A DNA stretch of 64,000 nucleotides from DASRFA01 sp035651755 (GTDB lineage Bacteria; Desulfobacterota; Binatia; UBA12015), in NCBI GenBank assembly GCA_035651755.1, contig DASRFA010000013.1, positions 482,533 to 546,532 on the forward strand, given 5' to 3'. This document shows, one piece after another, positions 1 to 8,005 of the stretch (position 1 is the first letter of the stretch; each line of letters begins with the position of its first letter). A program made the translations under genes and the position numbers. The notes under the pieces were generated by a model, which saw only the letters and a program-made list of their open reading frames with translations, did not search any database and was not told the DNA's origin.

Positions 1-1281
1 TACGGCATCGGGCTCAAGCTCTACGATCGGCTCGCGGGCCGGCTCAAGATCTCGCGCTCGCGGCTCCTCGATCGCGAGGAGACGATCGCGCGCATCCCGA
101 ACGTCGCCCGCAAGTCGTTGCTCGGCGGCGTCATGTACCACGACGCTCAATTCGACGACGCCCGCATGGCGCTCGCGCTCGCGATGACGGCCGCCGACCA
201 CGGCGCGGTGCTCGTCAACTACATGCGCGTCACCGGGCTGCGAAAGGAGAACGGGACCGTCGCCGGCGTCGACGTGCGCGACGAGGAGACCGGGCGGACC
301 TGGTCGCTGCGGGGCCGCGTCGTCGTGAACGCGACCGGCGTCTTCTCGGACGACGTACGGCGCATGGACGACCCCGGCGTGAATCCGCTGATCACGCAGT
401 CGCAGGGCGTGCACATCGTGCTCGATCGTAGCTTCCTGCAGGGCGACACGGCGATCATGGTCCCGCACACCGACGACGGCCGCGTGCTCTTCGTCATCCC
501 GTGGCAAGAGCGCGTGCTCGTCGGCACGACCGACACGGAGGTCGACCGCGCCGACATCGAGCCGCGGCCGCTCGCGGAAGAGATCGGCTTCATCCTCCGC
601 AACGCCGCCCGGTACCTCGAGCACGACCCGACGCAGAAGGACTGCCTGAGCGTCTACGCCGGGCTCCGACCGCTCGTTCAGGAGCGCACGCCGACCGCCC
701 GCAAGCGCCGCGCGGGTCGGACGGTGCGCGCCGGGCGCAGCAAGTCGATCTCCCGCGAGCACGCGGTCGTCGTGTCGGAATCGGGCCTCGTGACGATCAT
801 CGGCGGCAAGTGGACGACCTACCGGAAGATGGCGGAGGACACGATCGACGACGCGATCGTGGTGGCCGGCCTCCCGCGACACAAGAGCGTCACGGAGCGC
901 CTCAAGCTGCACGGCTGGATGAAGCGCGACGACCCGGCCCTCCCGAAGGCCCTTCACATGCAGATGTACGGCTCGGACGCTGCGGCCGTCGAGGCGTTCC
1001 TCGCGGAGGAGCCGCGGCGGCGCGACCTGCTGCATCCGCGCCTTCCGTACGCGATCGGCCTGGTCTCGTGGGCGGCGCGCCACGAGATGGCGCGCACGGT
1101 CGAGGACGTGCTGGCGCGCCGGACGCGGAGCCTGCTGCTCGACGCGCGCGCCGCGATCGATGCGGCCCCGCGCGTCGCCGAGGTCCTCGCGCGCGAGCTC
1201 GGGCGCGACCGGGCCTGGGCGAAGGCGCAGGCCGAGGCGTTCTGCGCGCTCGCGCGCGGGTACCTGCCGCGCGCGGCGTGA
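1..1281 (+). CDS. glpD: Aerobic glycerol-3-phosphate dehydrogenase, 3' part (5' end outside window)
   Basis: The frame is open from the first base of the window, so this is the C-terminal ~426 residues of an FAD-dependent sn-glycerol-3-phosphate dehydrogenase. The enzyme oxidises glycerol-3-phosphate to dihydroxyacetone phosphate at the cytoplasmic membrane and passes electrons to quinone. Family signatures seen are the VLVGTTDTE stretch, YAGLRPLV, SISREHAVVV and GGKWTTYRKMAED (FAD-domain end), followed by the all-alpha DAO C-terminal domain. A basic insertion (TARKRRAGRTVRAGRS) sits between the GLRPLV and SISREH motifs, where relatives usually have a short loop. The gene ends 7 nt before the convergent cytochrome gene. 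The N-terminal dinucleotide-binding GxGxxG motif is not in the window. Confidence 0.93.
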   Translation, partial: YGIGLKLYDRLAGRLKISRSRLLDREETIARIPNVARKSLLGGVMYHDAQFDDARMALALAMTAADHGAVLVNYMRVTGLRKENGTVAGVDVRDEETGRTWSLRGRVVVNATGVFSDDVRRMDDPGVNPLITQSQGVHIVLDRSFLQGDTAIMVPHTDDGRVLFVIPWQERVLVGTTDTEVDRADIEPRPLAEEIGFILRNAARYLEHDPTQKDCLSVYAGLRPLVQERTPTARKRRAGRTVRAGRSKSISREHAVVVSESGLVTIIGGKWTTYRKMAEDTIDDAIVVAGLPRHKSVTERLKLHGWMKRDDPALPKALHMQMYGSDAAAVEAFLAEEPRRRDLLHPRLPYAIGLVSWAARHEMARTVEDVLARRTRSLLLDARAAIDAAPRVAEVLARELGRDRAWAKAQAEAFCALARGYLPRAA

Positions 1282-1288
1282 CCTTCGC

Positions 1289-2722
1289 TCAGCTTCCGCC
1301 TTCGTCTTCGCCCGGCAGCGACTTCAGATACTCGACGAGGTCGCTCTTCTCCTGCGCGCTCAAGCCCAGCGAGAAGAAGGCGTCGTAGTGGTCGACGACG
1401 TCCATCAGGGTCGCGAACCGGCCATCGTGATAGAACCCGCCCTTCTGGTGCGTCCAGAGGCCGCCGAGCGGCGACGTCCGGTACGCGCGATCGGGGGCGC
1501 GGTTGGCCTGGAAGTCGTCGATCCCGATGTCGCTCGCGGGATGCATGTTCCAGCCGGGCTCGGTCCAGATGGGCTCGACGTGGCAGGTGCTGCACCGCGC
1601 CTTGCCGCCGAAGAGCGCGTCACCGCGCTGCGCGGCCTCCGCATCGAAGCTGCCGGCGGGCGGGGACGGAGCGGGGATCGACAGCTGGTAGAAGTGCAGC
1701 GCGGGGAGCTTCGCGGTGATGAGGTCGGGCTCGCTTCGCACGTGGCCGAGCCGGTTCTTCGCCGCGATCGGAAACTGCACCGGATCGTCGAGCCGCGGGT
1801 CGAAGAGCGTTCCCTGCCCGTGCATCTCGAGGTTCGCGACGAACGCGTTCCAGTGCGTGACCGAGCCCCACCCGGTCCAGGTGTGGAGGTTGACGCCGGC
1901 GAGCCCGAACGCCGGCGGGAGCAGCGTCGCCGCGGAGCGGCCATCGGGGCGGAACGCCTTGCCGTCGAGGATCAGCTCGGCGTCGAATTTGCCGGGACCC
2001 CAGCTCCGGAGAACGGTTCGCACGGTGTCCTGGTCGACCCCGAGCAGATCCGCGATCGGCTGCAGGTTCGGCGCGAGCGCGACGATGCCGCCGACGTCGA
2101 GGTCGCGGTTCGCCCAGCCGTCGAGACGCCGCCCGATGCCGGACGCGAAGCTGTCGTCGACCGTAGAATGGCAGAGGGCGCACTGGATCCCGAGGCTGGA
2201 GAGGCTCCCGTCGCCGGCGAAGAAGCCGGTGACCCCGACCACGGCGTTCAGCCGGAGGAGGGCGAGGGTATTCGCCGGGTCGTCGAGATCGACCTGGCCG
2301 GCTTGCAGGCTGCTGGCGAGCGACGGGGGTATCGCCTCCGAATCGACCTTGAGGCCGGCCGCGAGCGCGGCCCGCGGGCTCAGGCCGGGCCCGACGCCGC
2401 CGAGCCGATCTCCTTCGATCGCTCGATGGAGACCGAGCGCGTCGCCCCAGAATGCCTCGTCCCCGAAGGTGTCGAAGCGGAAAGTTTGCTTGCCCTCGTC
2501 GATCATCCGGAGCGCGTTGTCGCGGATCGCGAGGTCCAGCGAGCCCGGGTGTCCGCGGTGCATGTCCGGAAGCCGCGGGACCGACGGAATCGGCGGCAAA
2601 GGACCGACCGGAGCGACCGCGGCCTGTGCGAGGTCGCCGCGGGCGGGCCGGAGCGCGATCATCGCGATCGCCGAGACGATGGCGACGGCGAGGGCCGTCG
2701 CCAGGAGTTCGAAGCGCCTCAT
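1289..2722 (-). CDS. Di-heme c-type cytochrome, cytochrome c peroxidase/MauG-like
   Basis: A 477-aa exported protein with an N-terminal signal anchor (residues 5-25, hydrophobic, then RPARGD). Two CxxCH heme c sites are visible: CALCH at 181-185 and CSTCH at 377-381. The C-terminal part (WNMHPASDIGIDDFQANRAPD, then TSPLGGLWTHQKGGFYHDGR) is typical of periplasmic di-heme peroxidase relatives. These transfer electrons from the high-potential heme to peroxide or to a partner's substrate. A GAGGAG ribosome site lies 6 nt before the ATG. It is divergent from the large c-heme protein at 3267 across a 544-nt spacer, so the two may be co-regulated and act together in the periplasm. The substrate cannot be told from sequence, and a true H2O2 peroxidase role is unproven. 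Confidence 0.85.
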   Translation of the reverse strand: MRRFELLATALAVAIVSAIAMIALRPARGDLAQAAVAPVGPLPPIPSVPRLPDMHRGHPGSLDLAIRDNALRMIDEGKQTFRFDTFGDEAFWGDALGLHRAIEGDRLGGVGPGLSPRAALAAGLKVDSEAIPPSLASSLQAGQVDLDDPANTLALLRLNAVVGVTGFFAGDGSLSSLGIQCALCHSTVDDSFASGIGRRLDGWANRDLDVGGIVALAPNLQPIADLLGVDQDTVRTVLRSWGPGKFDAELILDGKAFRPDGRSAATLLPPAFGLAGVNLHTWTGWGSVTHWNAFVANLEMHGQGTLFDPRLDDPVQFPIAAKNRLGHVRSEPDLITAKLPALHFYQLSIPAPSPPAGSFDAEAAQRGDALFGGKARCSTCHVEPIWTEPGWNMHPASDIGIDDFQANRAPDRAYRTSPLGGLWTHQKGGFYHDGRFATLMDVVDHYDAFFSLGLSAQEKSDLVEYLKSLPGEDEGGS

Positions 2723-3266
2723 CGATGTCTCCTCGACGCCCGCCGACGCTCTCCTGCGGCGGCCGCGGGCGCGCTCCAGGGACGGCGCGTTGCGTCCTCT
2801 CCTGGCTCTTGGCGCGCCGGCGAGACGGGTCCGGGACGTCGCGCGACGCGCGAGATCGAGATCGCACCTTGCGGCTCATCGCCTGCTGCAACGTGCATGC
2901 CGGGGCGCCTGCGCGCTCGACAGAGGGGCGGCGCGACCGACGCTTGCAACCGTGGGAAATTCGCCCACGGCAATTGAAGAAAAGAGATGCAATTCCGTCG
3001 CGAGCGGCGTCGGCGCGCGCCCCACCGCCCGCCGAGACGCTCGCGCGCCCTCCGAGCTTCGGCCGCATTTCATGGCGCGTCGGCTTGCGGCCTCGGCGTG
3101 CGCAGCAGCGCGGCGGCGTCGTCGAACCGCACGGACGGCGCAAAAAAGTCGGCCAAAGACCCGTTTCGAACCGATTCCGCGTTGCCTTGCCGCGACCGAA
3201 CGGCCAGCCTCCCGAGCGCGATCGGCGGACTCGCGCGCTTCCGCCGGCGCGGTGGAGGGTGATCGG
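2723..3266. other. 544-nt divergent spacer between the two c-heme genes
   Basis: No convincing gene: the open frames here are arginine- and alanine-rich shadows with no recognisable domain. It must hold the promoters of both divergent genes. A 7-bp inverted repeat (CCGTGGG at 2950-2956, CCCACGG at 2964-2970) is followed by the least GC-rich patch (CAATTGAAGAAAAGAGATG), and another A-rich patch lies at 3139-3160. An in-frame ATG at 3072 upstream of the plus-strand gene is ignored, because it would bury the signal peptide. Confidence 0.6.
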
Positions 3267-6200
3267 ATGAGGCGCGAACCTTCGGCGGGCTCTCGGGCGC
3301 TGCGGCTCGTCGCCGTGGCCGTGGCGGCGACGGCCGCTCTCGCAAGCGTCGTGCTGCCGACGGGCGCGTCGGCCGTCGGCTACGACATCGTCTACGTCCG
3401 CCAGCCGCGCTACGGCGACACCACCGAGACGACGTGGCCCGAGGTGTTCCACCCGGCGCGCATCGACCCCGGCGCCGACCTCATGCTCCTCCATCCGGAC
3501 GGCAGCGAGGAGCTGCTCGTCCCCGGCGGCAACGGCGCGGTCACCGATCCGTTCGTGTCGTTCGACGCAGAGTGGGTCTACTACAGCCTCTTCCCCGACG
3601 TCCGCGACGAGGCGATCAACTCGCAGCGCGGGCTCCCGTACGACGGCGCCGACATCTACCGCATCCACCTCGCGACGCGCGCGATCGAGCGCTTGACGCA
3701 CGGCGAGTTCACGCCGAACTCGGGCGCGGGCCACTTCGACGAGTCGAACCCGGTGAACCCGGGCGGGCAGTACGACTCGCTCGGCTACGGCATCCTGAAC
3801 CTCGGGCCCGCGCCGGTCGCGGGCCACAAGATCGCGTTCACGAGCAACCGGAACGGGTTCCTGCCGCCCAAGGGCTACACCAACCCGACGCTCCAGCTCT
3901 TCGTCATGGACGAGGACGGCTCGAACGTGACGCAGATCGCGCCCATGAACGTCTCGAGCGCGCTCCACCCGACGCCGCTCAAGGACGGGCGCCTCATGTT
4001 CACGTCGCACGAGTCGCAGGGTCTCCGCGACGCGCGCCTGTGGGGCATCTGGGCGATCTGGCCGGACGGCCGGCACTGGGAGCCGATCGTCAGCGCGTTC
4101 CGCGACGGCCAGGCGTTCCACTTCATGACCCAGCTCTCGAACGACGACCTGATCGTCGTCGACTACTACAACCTGAACAACAACGGCTTCGGCGCGCTCT
4201 ATCGCCTGCCGCTCCACCCGCCGCCCGGCGCGCCGCGCTTCTACCCTGCATTCGTCGACCAGAACCCGCAGGTCGAGCAGACCGTCGGCGGCGGGTTCCC
4301 GTATCCCTTCCAGATGCCGTTCACGCCGCGCGGCCTCTACTCGATCGTCCCCTTCACGCACGGAAACGACGAGGCGGCGCCCGTCGGCGCGGGCGGCGTG
4401 CGAGTCGGGAAGTTCACGCACCCTTCGGCGGCACCGGGGAACGACCTCCTGGTCGTCTGGACGGCGGGCCCGGCGAACGACCTGAACCGCCCGACGCCGT
4501 ACCCGACGTACGATGCCGGCATCTACGTGATTCCGGGCGGCGACGTCGTCGGATCGCCCGGCGAGCTAGTCAAGATCAAGAACGAACCGCAGTACAACGA
4601 GGCCTGGCCGCGGGCGGTCGTGCCGTACTCCGCGGTGCACGGCGTCGACGAGCCGGCCGCGCTGTCGTGGCTGCCGAACGACGGCACCGTGCACCCCGAG
4701 CTCCCGGCCGGGACGCCGTACGGTCTCGTCGGGACGTCGAGCTTCTACAAGCGCGAGAGCTTCCCGGGCTGGGTCACCCCGTGGAGCGACACGTTCGGCG
4801 GCCTCGACGCCTTCAACACGCCCGAGAACGGGCAGTCGTCGAACTGGGTCACCCAGGGCGCGGACGCCGGCAAGTACGCGAGCTCCGACGTGTGGGCCGT
4901 GCGCCTCCTCGCGATGGAGCCGGGCACGCACCGGAGCTACGGCCCGAACGGCGGCCCGAGCGGCGGCCAGCTCTTCTTCAGCCACGCGATGGAGCGCCTG
5001 CGCATCCTGGGCGAGATCCCGCTCCGCAAGAAGAACCCCGACGGCTCGACGATGCTCGACCCCGAGGGCAACCCCGACACGAGCTTCCTCGCGAAGATCC
5101 CGGCCGACCAGCCGTTCACCTTCCAGACGCTCGATCGAAACGGACTCGTCCTGAACATGGCGCAAACGTGGCACCAGGTGCGGCCGGGCGAGATGCGAGC
5201 GGACTGCGGCGGCTGCCACGCGCACAGCCAGCCGCCGCTCGCGTTCGCGCAGACCGCGGCCGGCAAGCCCGGGTTCCCGGTCGTCGACTTGACGCAGTCG
5301 GCGCCCCTCCTGACGCAGGACGGGAGCGGCCAGCCGGCGCTGCGCACGGTCGCGGCCCGCGTCGTCGACGTCGAGTTCTACCGCGACGTCCGCCCGCTCC
5401 TCGTCCGGAGCTGCGTGCCGTGCCACACGAAGGCGAGCGCCAATCCGCCCGGCCGGCTCGTCCTCGACGACTACGCCTCGGTCGACGGCCTCCCCGGCGA
5501 CTACGCTCGCCTCGCCGACGATTCCGACGCGCAGTTCGGGATCCCGCCCGTCGTGGGCACCTGGCGTCAAACCAACGCCAGCCGCTACGTGCGCCCGTTC
5601 CAGAGCCGGCGATCGCTCCTCGTGTGGAAGATCTTCGGGCAGCGCCTGGACGGCTGGACGAACGCCGACCACCCGACCGAATCGACCCCCGGCAACCCCG
5701 CCACGCTGCCGCCCGGCGCCGGCGTCGGGGAGGCCGACCTCGACTACACGGGGGCGATCATGCCGCCCAGCGGCAGCGGCGTGCCGGCGCTCTCGATCGA
5801 TGAGAAGATGACGATCGCGCGCTGGATCGATCTCGGCTGTCCGATCAACTCCGGCGACGGCGGCGCGACCCCGTGGGGTTGGTTCCTCGACGAGATCCGC
5901 CCGACGCTCGCGGTGAGCTCGCCGCGCGCCGGCGCGAACGCGCCGCCGCTGGCCGAGATCCGGATCGGCACGGCGGACGCGAACTCGGGCGTCGCCGCGG
6001 GATCGCTGTCGGTCACCGCCGACTTCGCGGTCGCGGGCCGTGCGCCGGGAAGCGAGCTCGCCGATCTCGCGACGCCGGTCGCGGACGGCGTGGTGCGGAT
6101 CGCCGTCGAGCCGGCCCTCCCGGAGGGCACCGCGGGACGGCTGCAGGCGCGGGTGCGCGACAACCAGGGCAACTGGACGCGCGTCGATCGGCGCTTCTTC

Positions 6201-6746
6201 GTCGGCGATCCGCCGGACCCCCCGGGCCCGCCGGCCGAGTGCGATCCGGCGCCGCGCCCGTGCCGCGGAGCCGATCGCGGCCAGGTCCGCCTCGACGTCG
6301 CGCGCCGGAACGTGGTCTGGGTCTGGAGCAGCGCGACGCCGTTCGCTCCGGGCGAGCTCGGCGACCCGGTCTCGGGCGCGACGACCTACGACCTGTGCTT
6401 CTACGACGCGACCGGCGTTCGCCTCGACGCGCGCGTTCCGGGCGGCGGCACGTGCGGCTCGTTGCCGTGCTGGAAGGCGCGGCCGAACGGCGGCCTCCGC
6501 TACAAGCGCGCCGACGGCTGGCCCGGCGGCATTCGCCAGCTCGTGACCGCGACCGCCGGCAGCGGCCGGACGCGCATGCGCGTGCAAGGGCAGGGGCTGC
6601 TGCTCGATGCGCCGACGCTGCCCTTGAGCGGCGCGCCGGTCGTCGTGCAGCTCGTCCGCCGCGACGACCCGACGCAGTGCCTCGAGTCGCGCTTCGCGAC
6701 GAGCGCCGCGAACGGCCCGGTCGCGTTCAAGGCGAAGCTTCCGTAG
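3267..6746 (+). CDS. Secreted beta-propeller c-heme protein, hydrazine synthase alpha-like
   Basis: A 1159-aa exported protein. The ATG is chosen because GGAGG lies 9 nt upstream and a clean signal peptide follows (residues 1-34, ending ASA). Residues ~35-600 carry PD40/TolB-type propeller motifs (DGAD-IYR, VMDEDGSNVTQIAP, LKDGRLMFTSHESQG). Two CxxCH sites follow: CGGCH (647-651, within DCGGCHAHSQPPLAFA) and CVPCH (716-720, within RPLLVRSCVPCHTKA). The second is the usual context of planctomycete-type cytochrome domains. This order matches the hydrazine-synthase alpha middle-domain family, but no beta or gamma subunit is nearby, so hydrazine synthesis is not implied. Residues ~890-980 look Ig-like. 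The last ~170 residues (from 990) form a Cys-containing domain of their own. The partner is probably the divergent di-heme cytochrome. The substrate is unknown. Confidence 0.8.
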   Translation: MRREPSAGSRALRLVAVAVAATAALASVVLPTGASAVGYDIVYVRQPRYGDTTETTWPEVFHPARIDPGADLMLLHPDGSEELLVPGGNGAVTDPFVSFDAEWVYYSLFPDVRDEAINSQRGLPYDGADIYRIHLATRAIERLTHGEFTPNSGAGHFDESNPVNPGGQYDSLGYGILNLGPAPVAGHKIAFTSNRNGFLPPKGYTNPTLQLFVMDEDGSNVTQIAPMNVSSALHPTPLKDGRLMFTSHESQGLRDARLWGIWAIWPDGRHWEPIVSAFRDGQAFHFMTQLSNDDLIVVDYYNLNNNGFGALYRLPLHPPPGAPRFYPAFVDQNPQVEQTVGGGFPYPFQMPFTPRGLYSIVPFTHGNDEAAPVGAGGVRVGKFTHPSAAPGNDLLVVWTAGPANDLNRPTPYPTYDAGIYVIPGGDVVGSPGELVKIKNEPQYNEAWPRAVVPYSAVHGVDEPAALSWLPNDGTVHPELPAGTPYGLVGTSSFYKRESFPGWVTPWSDTFGGLDAFNTPENGQSSNWVTQGADAGKYASSDVWAVRLLAMEPGTHRSYGPNGGPSGGQLFFSHAMERLRILGEIPLRKKNPDGSTMLDPEGNPDTSFLAKIPADQPFTFQTLDRNGLVLNMAQTWHQVRPGEMRADCGGCHAHSQPPLAFAQTAAGKPGFPVVDLTQSAPLLTQDGSGQPALRTVAARVVDVEFYRDVRPLLVRSCVPCHTKASANPPGRLVLDDYASVDGLPGDYARLADDSDAQFGIPPVVGTWRQTNASRYVRPFQSRRSLLVWKIFGQRLDGWTNADHPTESTPGNPATLPPGAGVGEADLDYTGAIMPPSGSGVPALSIDEKMTIARWIDLGCPINSGDGGATPWGWFLDEIRPTLAVSSPRAGANAPPLAEIRIGTADANSGVAAGSLSVTADFAVAGRAPGSELADLATPVADGVVRIAVEPALPEGTAGRLQARVRDNQGNWTRVDRRFFVGDPPDPPGPPAECDPAPRPCRGADRGQVRLDVARRNVVWVWSSATPFAPGELGDPVSGATTYDLCFYDATGVRLDARVPGGGTCGSLPCWKARPNGGLRYKRADGWPGGIRQLVTATAGSGRTRMRVQGQGLLLDAPTLPLSGAPVVVQLVRRDDPTQCLESRFATSAANGPVAFKAKLP

Positions 6747-6774
6747 GCGCGCATCCGATGAGGACGCCAGATCG

Positions 6775-6800
6775 CGAATCGCGTATTGGAGCGCGATTCG
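6775..6800 (+). terminator. 9-bp hairpin after the c-heme gene
   Basis: A perfect inverted repeat, CGAATCGCG (6775-6783) and CGCGATTCG (6792-6800), with an 8-nt loop starts 28 nt after the stop codon. There is no T-run, so it is a possible transcript end or mRNA-stabilising stem rather than a classical intrinsic terminator. Confidence 0.4.
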
Positions 6801-6858
6801 GTACCGTGACGCTGCCGCCGGCGGCGATTCGACGTCACCATCGGCTGGCACGACGCTG

Positions 6859-7182
6859 ATGCTCGACACGCTCGCCTATGCCCGTCGCCTGAAGCAGGCC
6901 GGGGTTCCGGAGCAGCAAGCGGAGGCGCATGCGGAGGCGCTCGCGACGGCCCTCGACGATCAGCTCGCCACCAAGCGGGACGTCGACGAGCTGGGAGGCG
7001 AGCTCGTCGCGCTCGAGGGCAAGCTCGGCCAGCGCATCGAGCGCGTGGACCGGCGGATCGACGAGGTCGAGTCGCGCCTCCTCCTCCGCATGAGCGAGAT
7101 GGAGAACCGCCTGACGCTACGGCTCGGCGCGCTCCTCGCGTTCGGCCTGGGAGCGCTCGCCACGCTCCAGATCACGCGCTAG
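6859..7182 (+). CDS. Small coiled-coil membrane protein (DUF1640/CCDC90-like)
   Basis: 107 aa. An N-terminal segment (TLAYARRLKQAGVPEQQAEA) resembles the DUF1640 start, where a helix hairpin precedes a long heptad coiled coil (residues ~40-85: LEGKLGQRIERVDRRIDEVE). A single C-terminal transmembrane helix follows (LGALLAFGLGALATLQ). Bacterial relatives are mostly uncharacterised; mitochondrial homologues form membrane-anchored coiled-coil stalks. There is no strong ribosome site before the ATG. It stands alone between the large heme gene and the MAPEG gene with short gaps, so it may be cotranscribed with either. Confidence 0.7.
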   Translation: MLDTLAYARRLKQAGVPEQQAEAHAEALATALDDQLATKRDVDELGGELVALEGKLGQRIERVDRRIDEVESRLLLRMSEMENRLTLRLGALLAFGLGALATLQITR

Positions 7183-7278
7183 CGGTTGACCGTCCGGGCA
7201 AAGCAGGCGTTAACGCCTTCCGACGGCCGGCGCGCGCTCTCGTCGTCGCGCGACGTCGGCCAGAATGGAGGCGGCCTC

Positions 7279-7707
7279 GTGACGGTACCGATGTGGACGT
7301 TGCTCGGGTTCGCGGTGTGGACCGTGCTGCTTCTGCTCGGCACGGTCGGCGTGTATCGCTGGAGCCGGATCCTCACCGGCCGCGTCGAGATGCGGAACTT
7401 CCGTGCGGATCAGGTCGAAGGCGAGGACTGGTACCGGCGGGCGATGCGCGCGCACTCGAACTGCGTCGAGAACCTCCCTGTGTTCGGAGCGATCGTGCTC
7501 GCGCTCCAGGCGAGCGGTGTCGCCGGACCGACCGTGAACGGTCTCTGCATCGCCATCCTGGGCGGCCGGATCGCACAGTCGCTGATCCACGTCGGCTTGG
7601 TCCAGACGAATCCAGTCGTCTCGGTGCGATTCGCGTTCTTCTGCGTTCAGATCGCCGGCTTCATCTGGCTGGCCACTCTCATCGTTCGCCGAGCGGGCAT
7701 TGGCTGA
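7279..7707 (+). CDS. MAPEG family membrane protein
   Basis: About 142 aa with four hydrophobic helices. The characteristic loop FRADQVEGEDWYRRAMRAHSN followed by CVENLPVFGAIVLAL matches MAPEG proteins (membrane-associated proteins in eicosanoid and glutathione metabolism), whose eukaryotic members are microsomal glutathione transferases. Bacterial members are usually of unknown substrate, possibly glutathione- or lipid-peroxide-linked. The GTG at 7279 is preferred because GGAG lies 8 nt upstream. An ATG 12 nt later (7291) is an equally possible start, and a more upstream start would add an unlikely basic tail. Confidence 0.8.
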   Translation: MTVPMWTLLGFAVWTVLLLLGTVGVYRWSRILTGRVEMRNFRADQVEGEDWYRRAMRAHSNCVENLPVFGAIVLALQASGVAGPTVNGLCIAILGGRIAQSLIHVGLVQTNPVVSVRFAFFCVQIAGFIWLATLIVRRAGIG

Positions 7708-7755
7708 GCCTCGCCCCCGCGCCGTGGAACTGCGGCCACGCGGCAGGAGAGCGAA

Positions 7756-7986
7756 ATCACGCTGCGACCGTTCGACGCCGTCCTCTGCGATCTCGGCGGC
7801 GTCGTCCTGAAGATCGATTTCGATCGGACGTTTGCTCGCTGGGCTCGCCATGCGGGCGCGGAGGCGGCCGCGATTCGCAAGCGCTTCTCGTTCGACGACT
7901 TCTACGAGCGTCACGAGCGCGGTGAGATCTCCGGCGCCGAGGACGCGGGCGCCATCGCGCGCCGGATCGGCGCTCCCGCCGCATGA
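7756..7986 (+). pseudogene. Truncated HAD-superfamily hydrolase fragment
   Basis: The frame reads TLRPFDAVLCDLGGVV, then ID-DRTFARWARHAG, FSFDDFYERHERGEISG and a stop at 7984-7986. This is the N-terminus of a HAD-IA (YihX-like) phosphatase: the nucleophile motif DLGGVV is followed by the start of the helical cap. Family members have ~200 residues; this has ~75, and the remaining motifs II-IV are absent because the next gene ends 20 nt downstream. The expected start is also broken. An AGGAGA site at 7745-7750 is followed at the right distance by ATC (7756) instead of ATG, and no ATG, GTG or TTG exists in frame. Both defects point to a decayed gene. Confidence 0.75.
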
Positions 7987-8005
7987 AGCGAGCGCCCTGA
8001 CGGCA

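Noticed and set aside
1716..3266. Upstream extension of the large c-heme gene frame by ~517 residues
   Set aside because: It lies opposite the di-heme cytochrome gene and would bury the signal peptide; composition is that of a GC-rich shadow.
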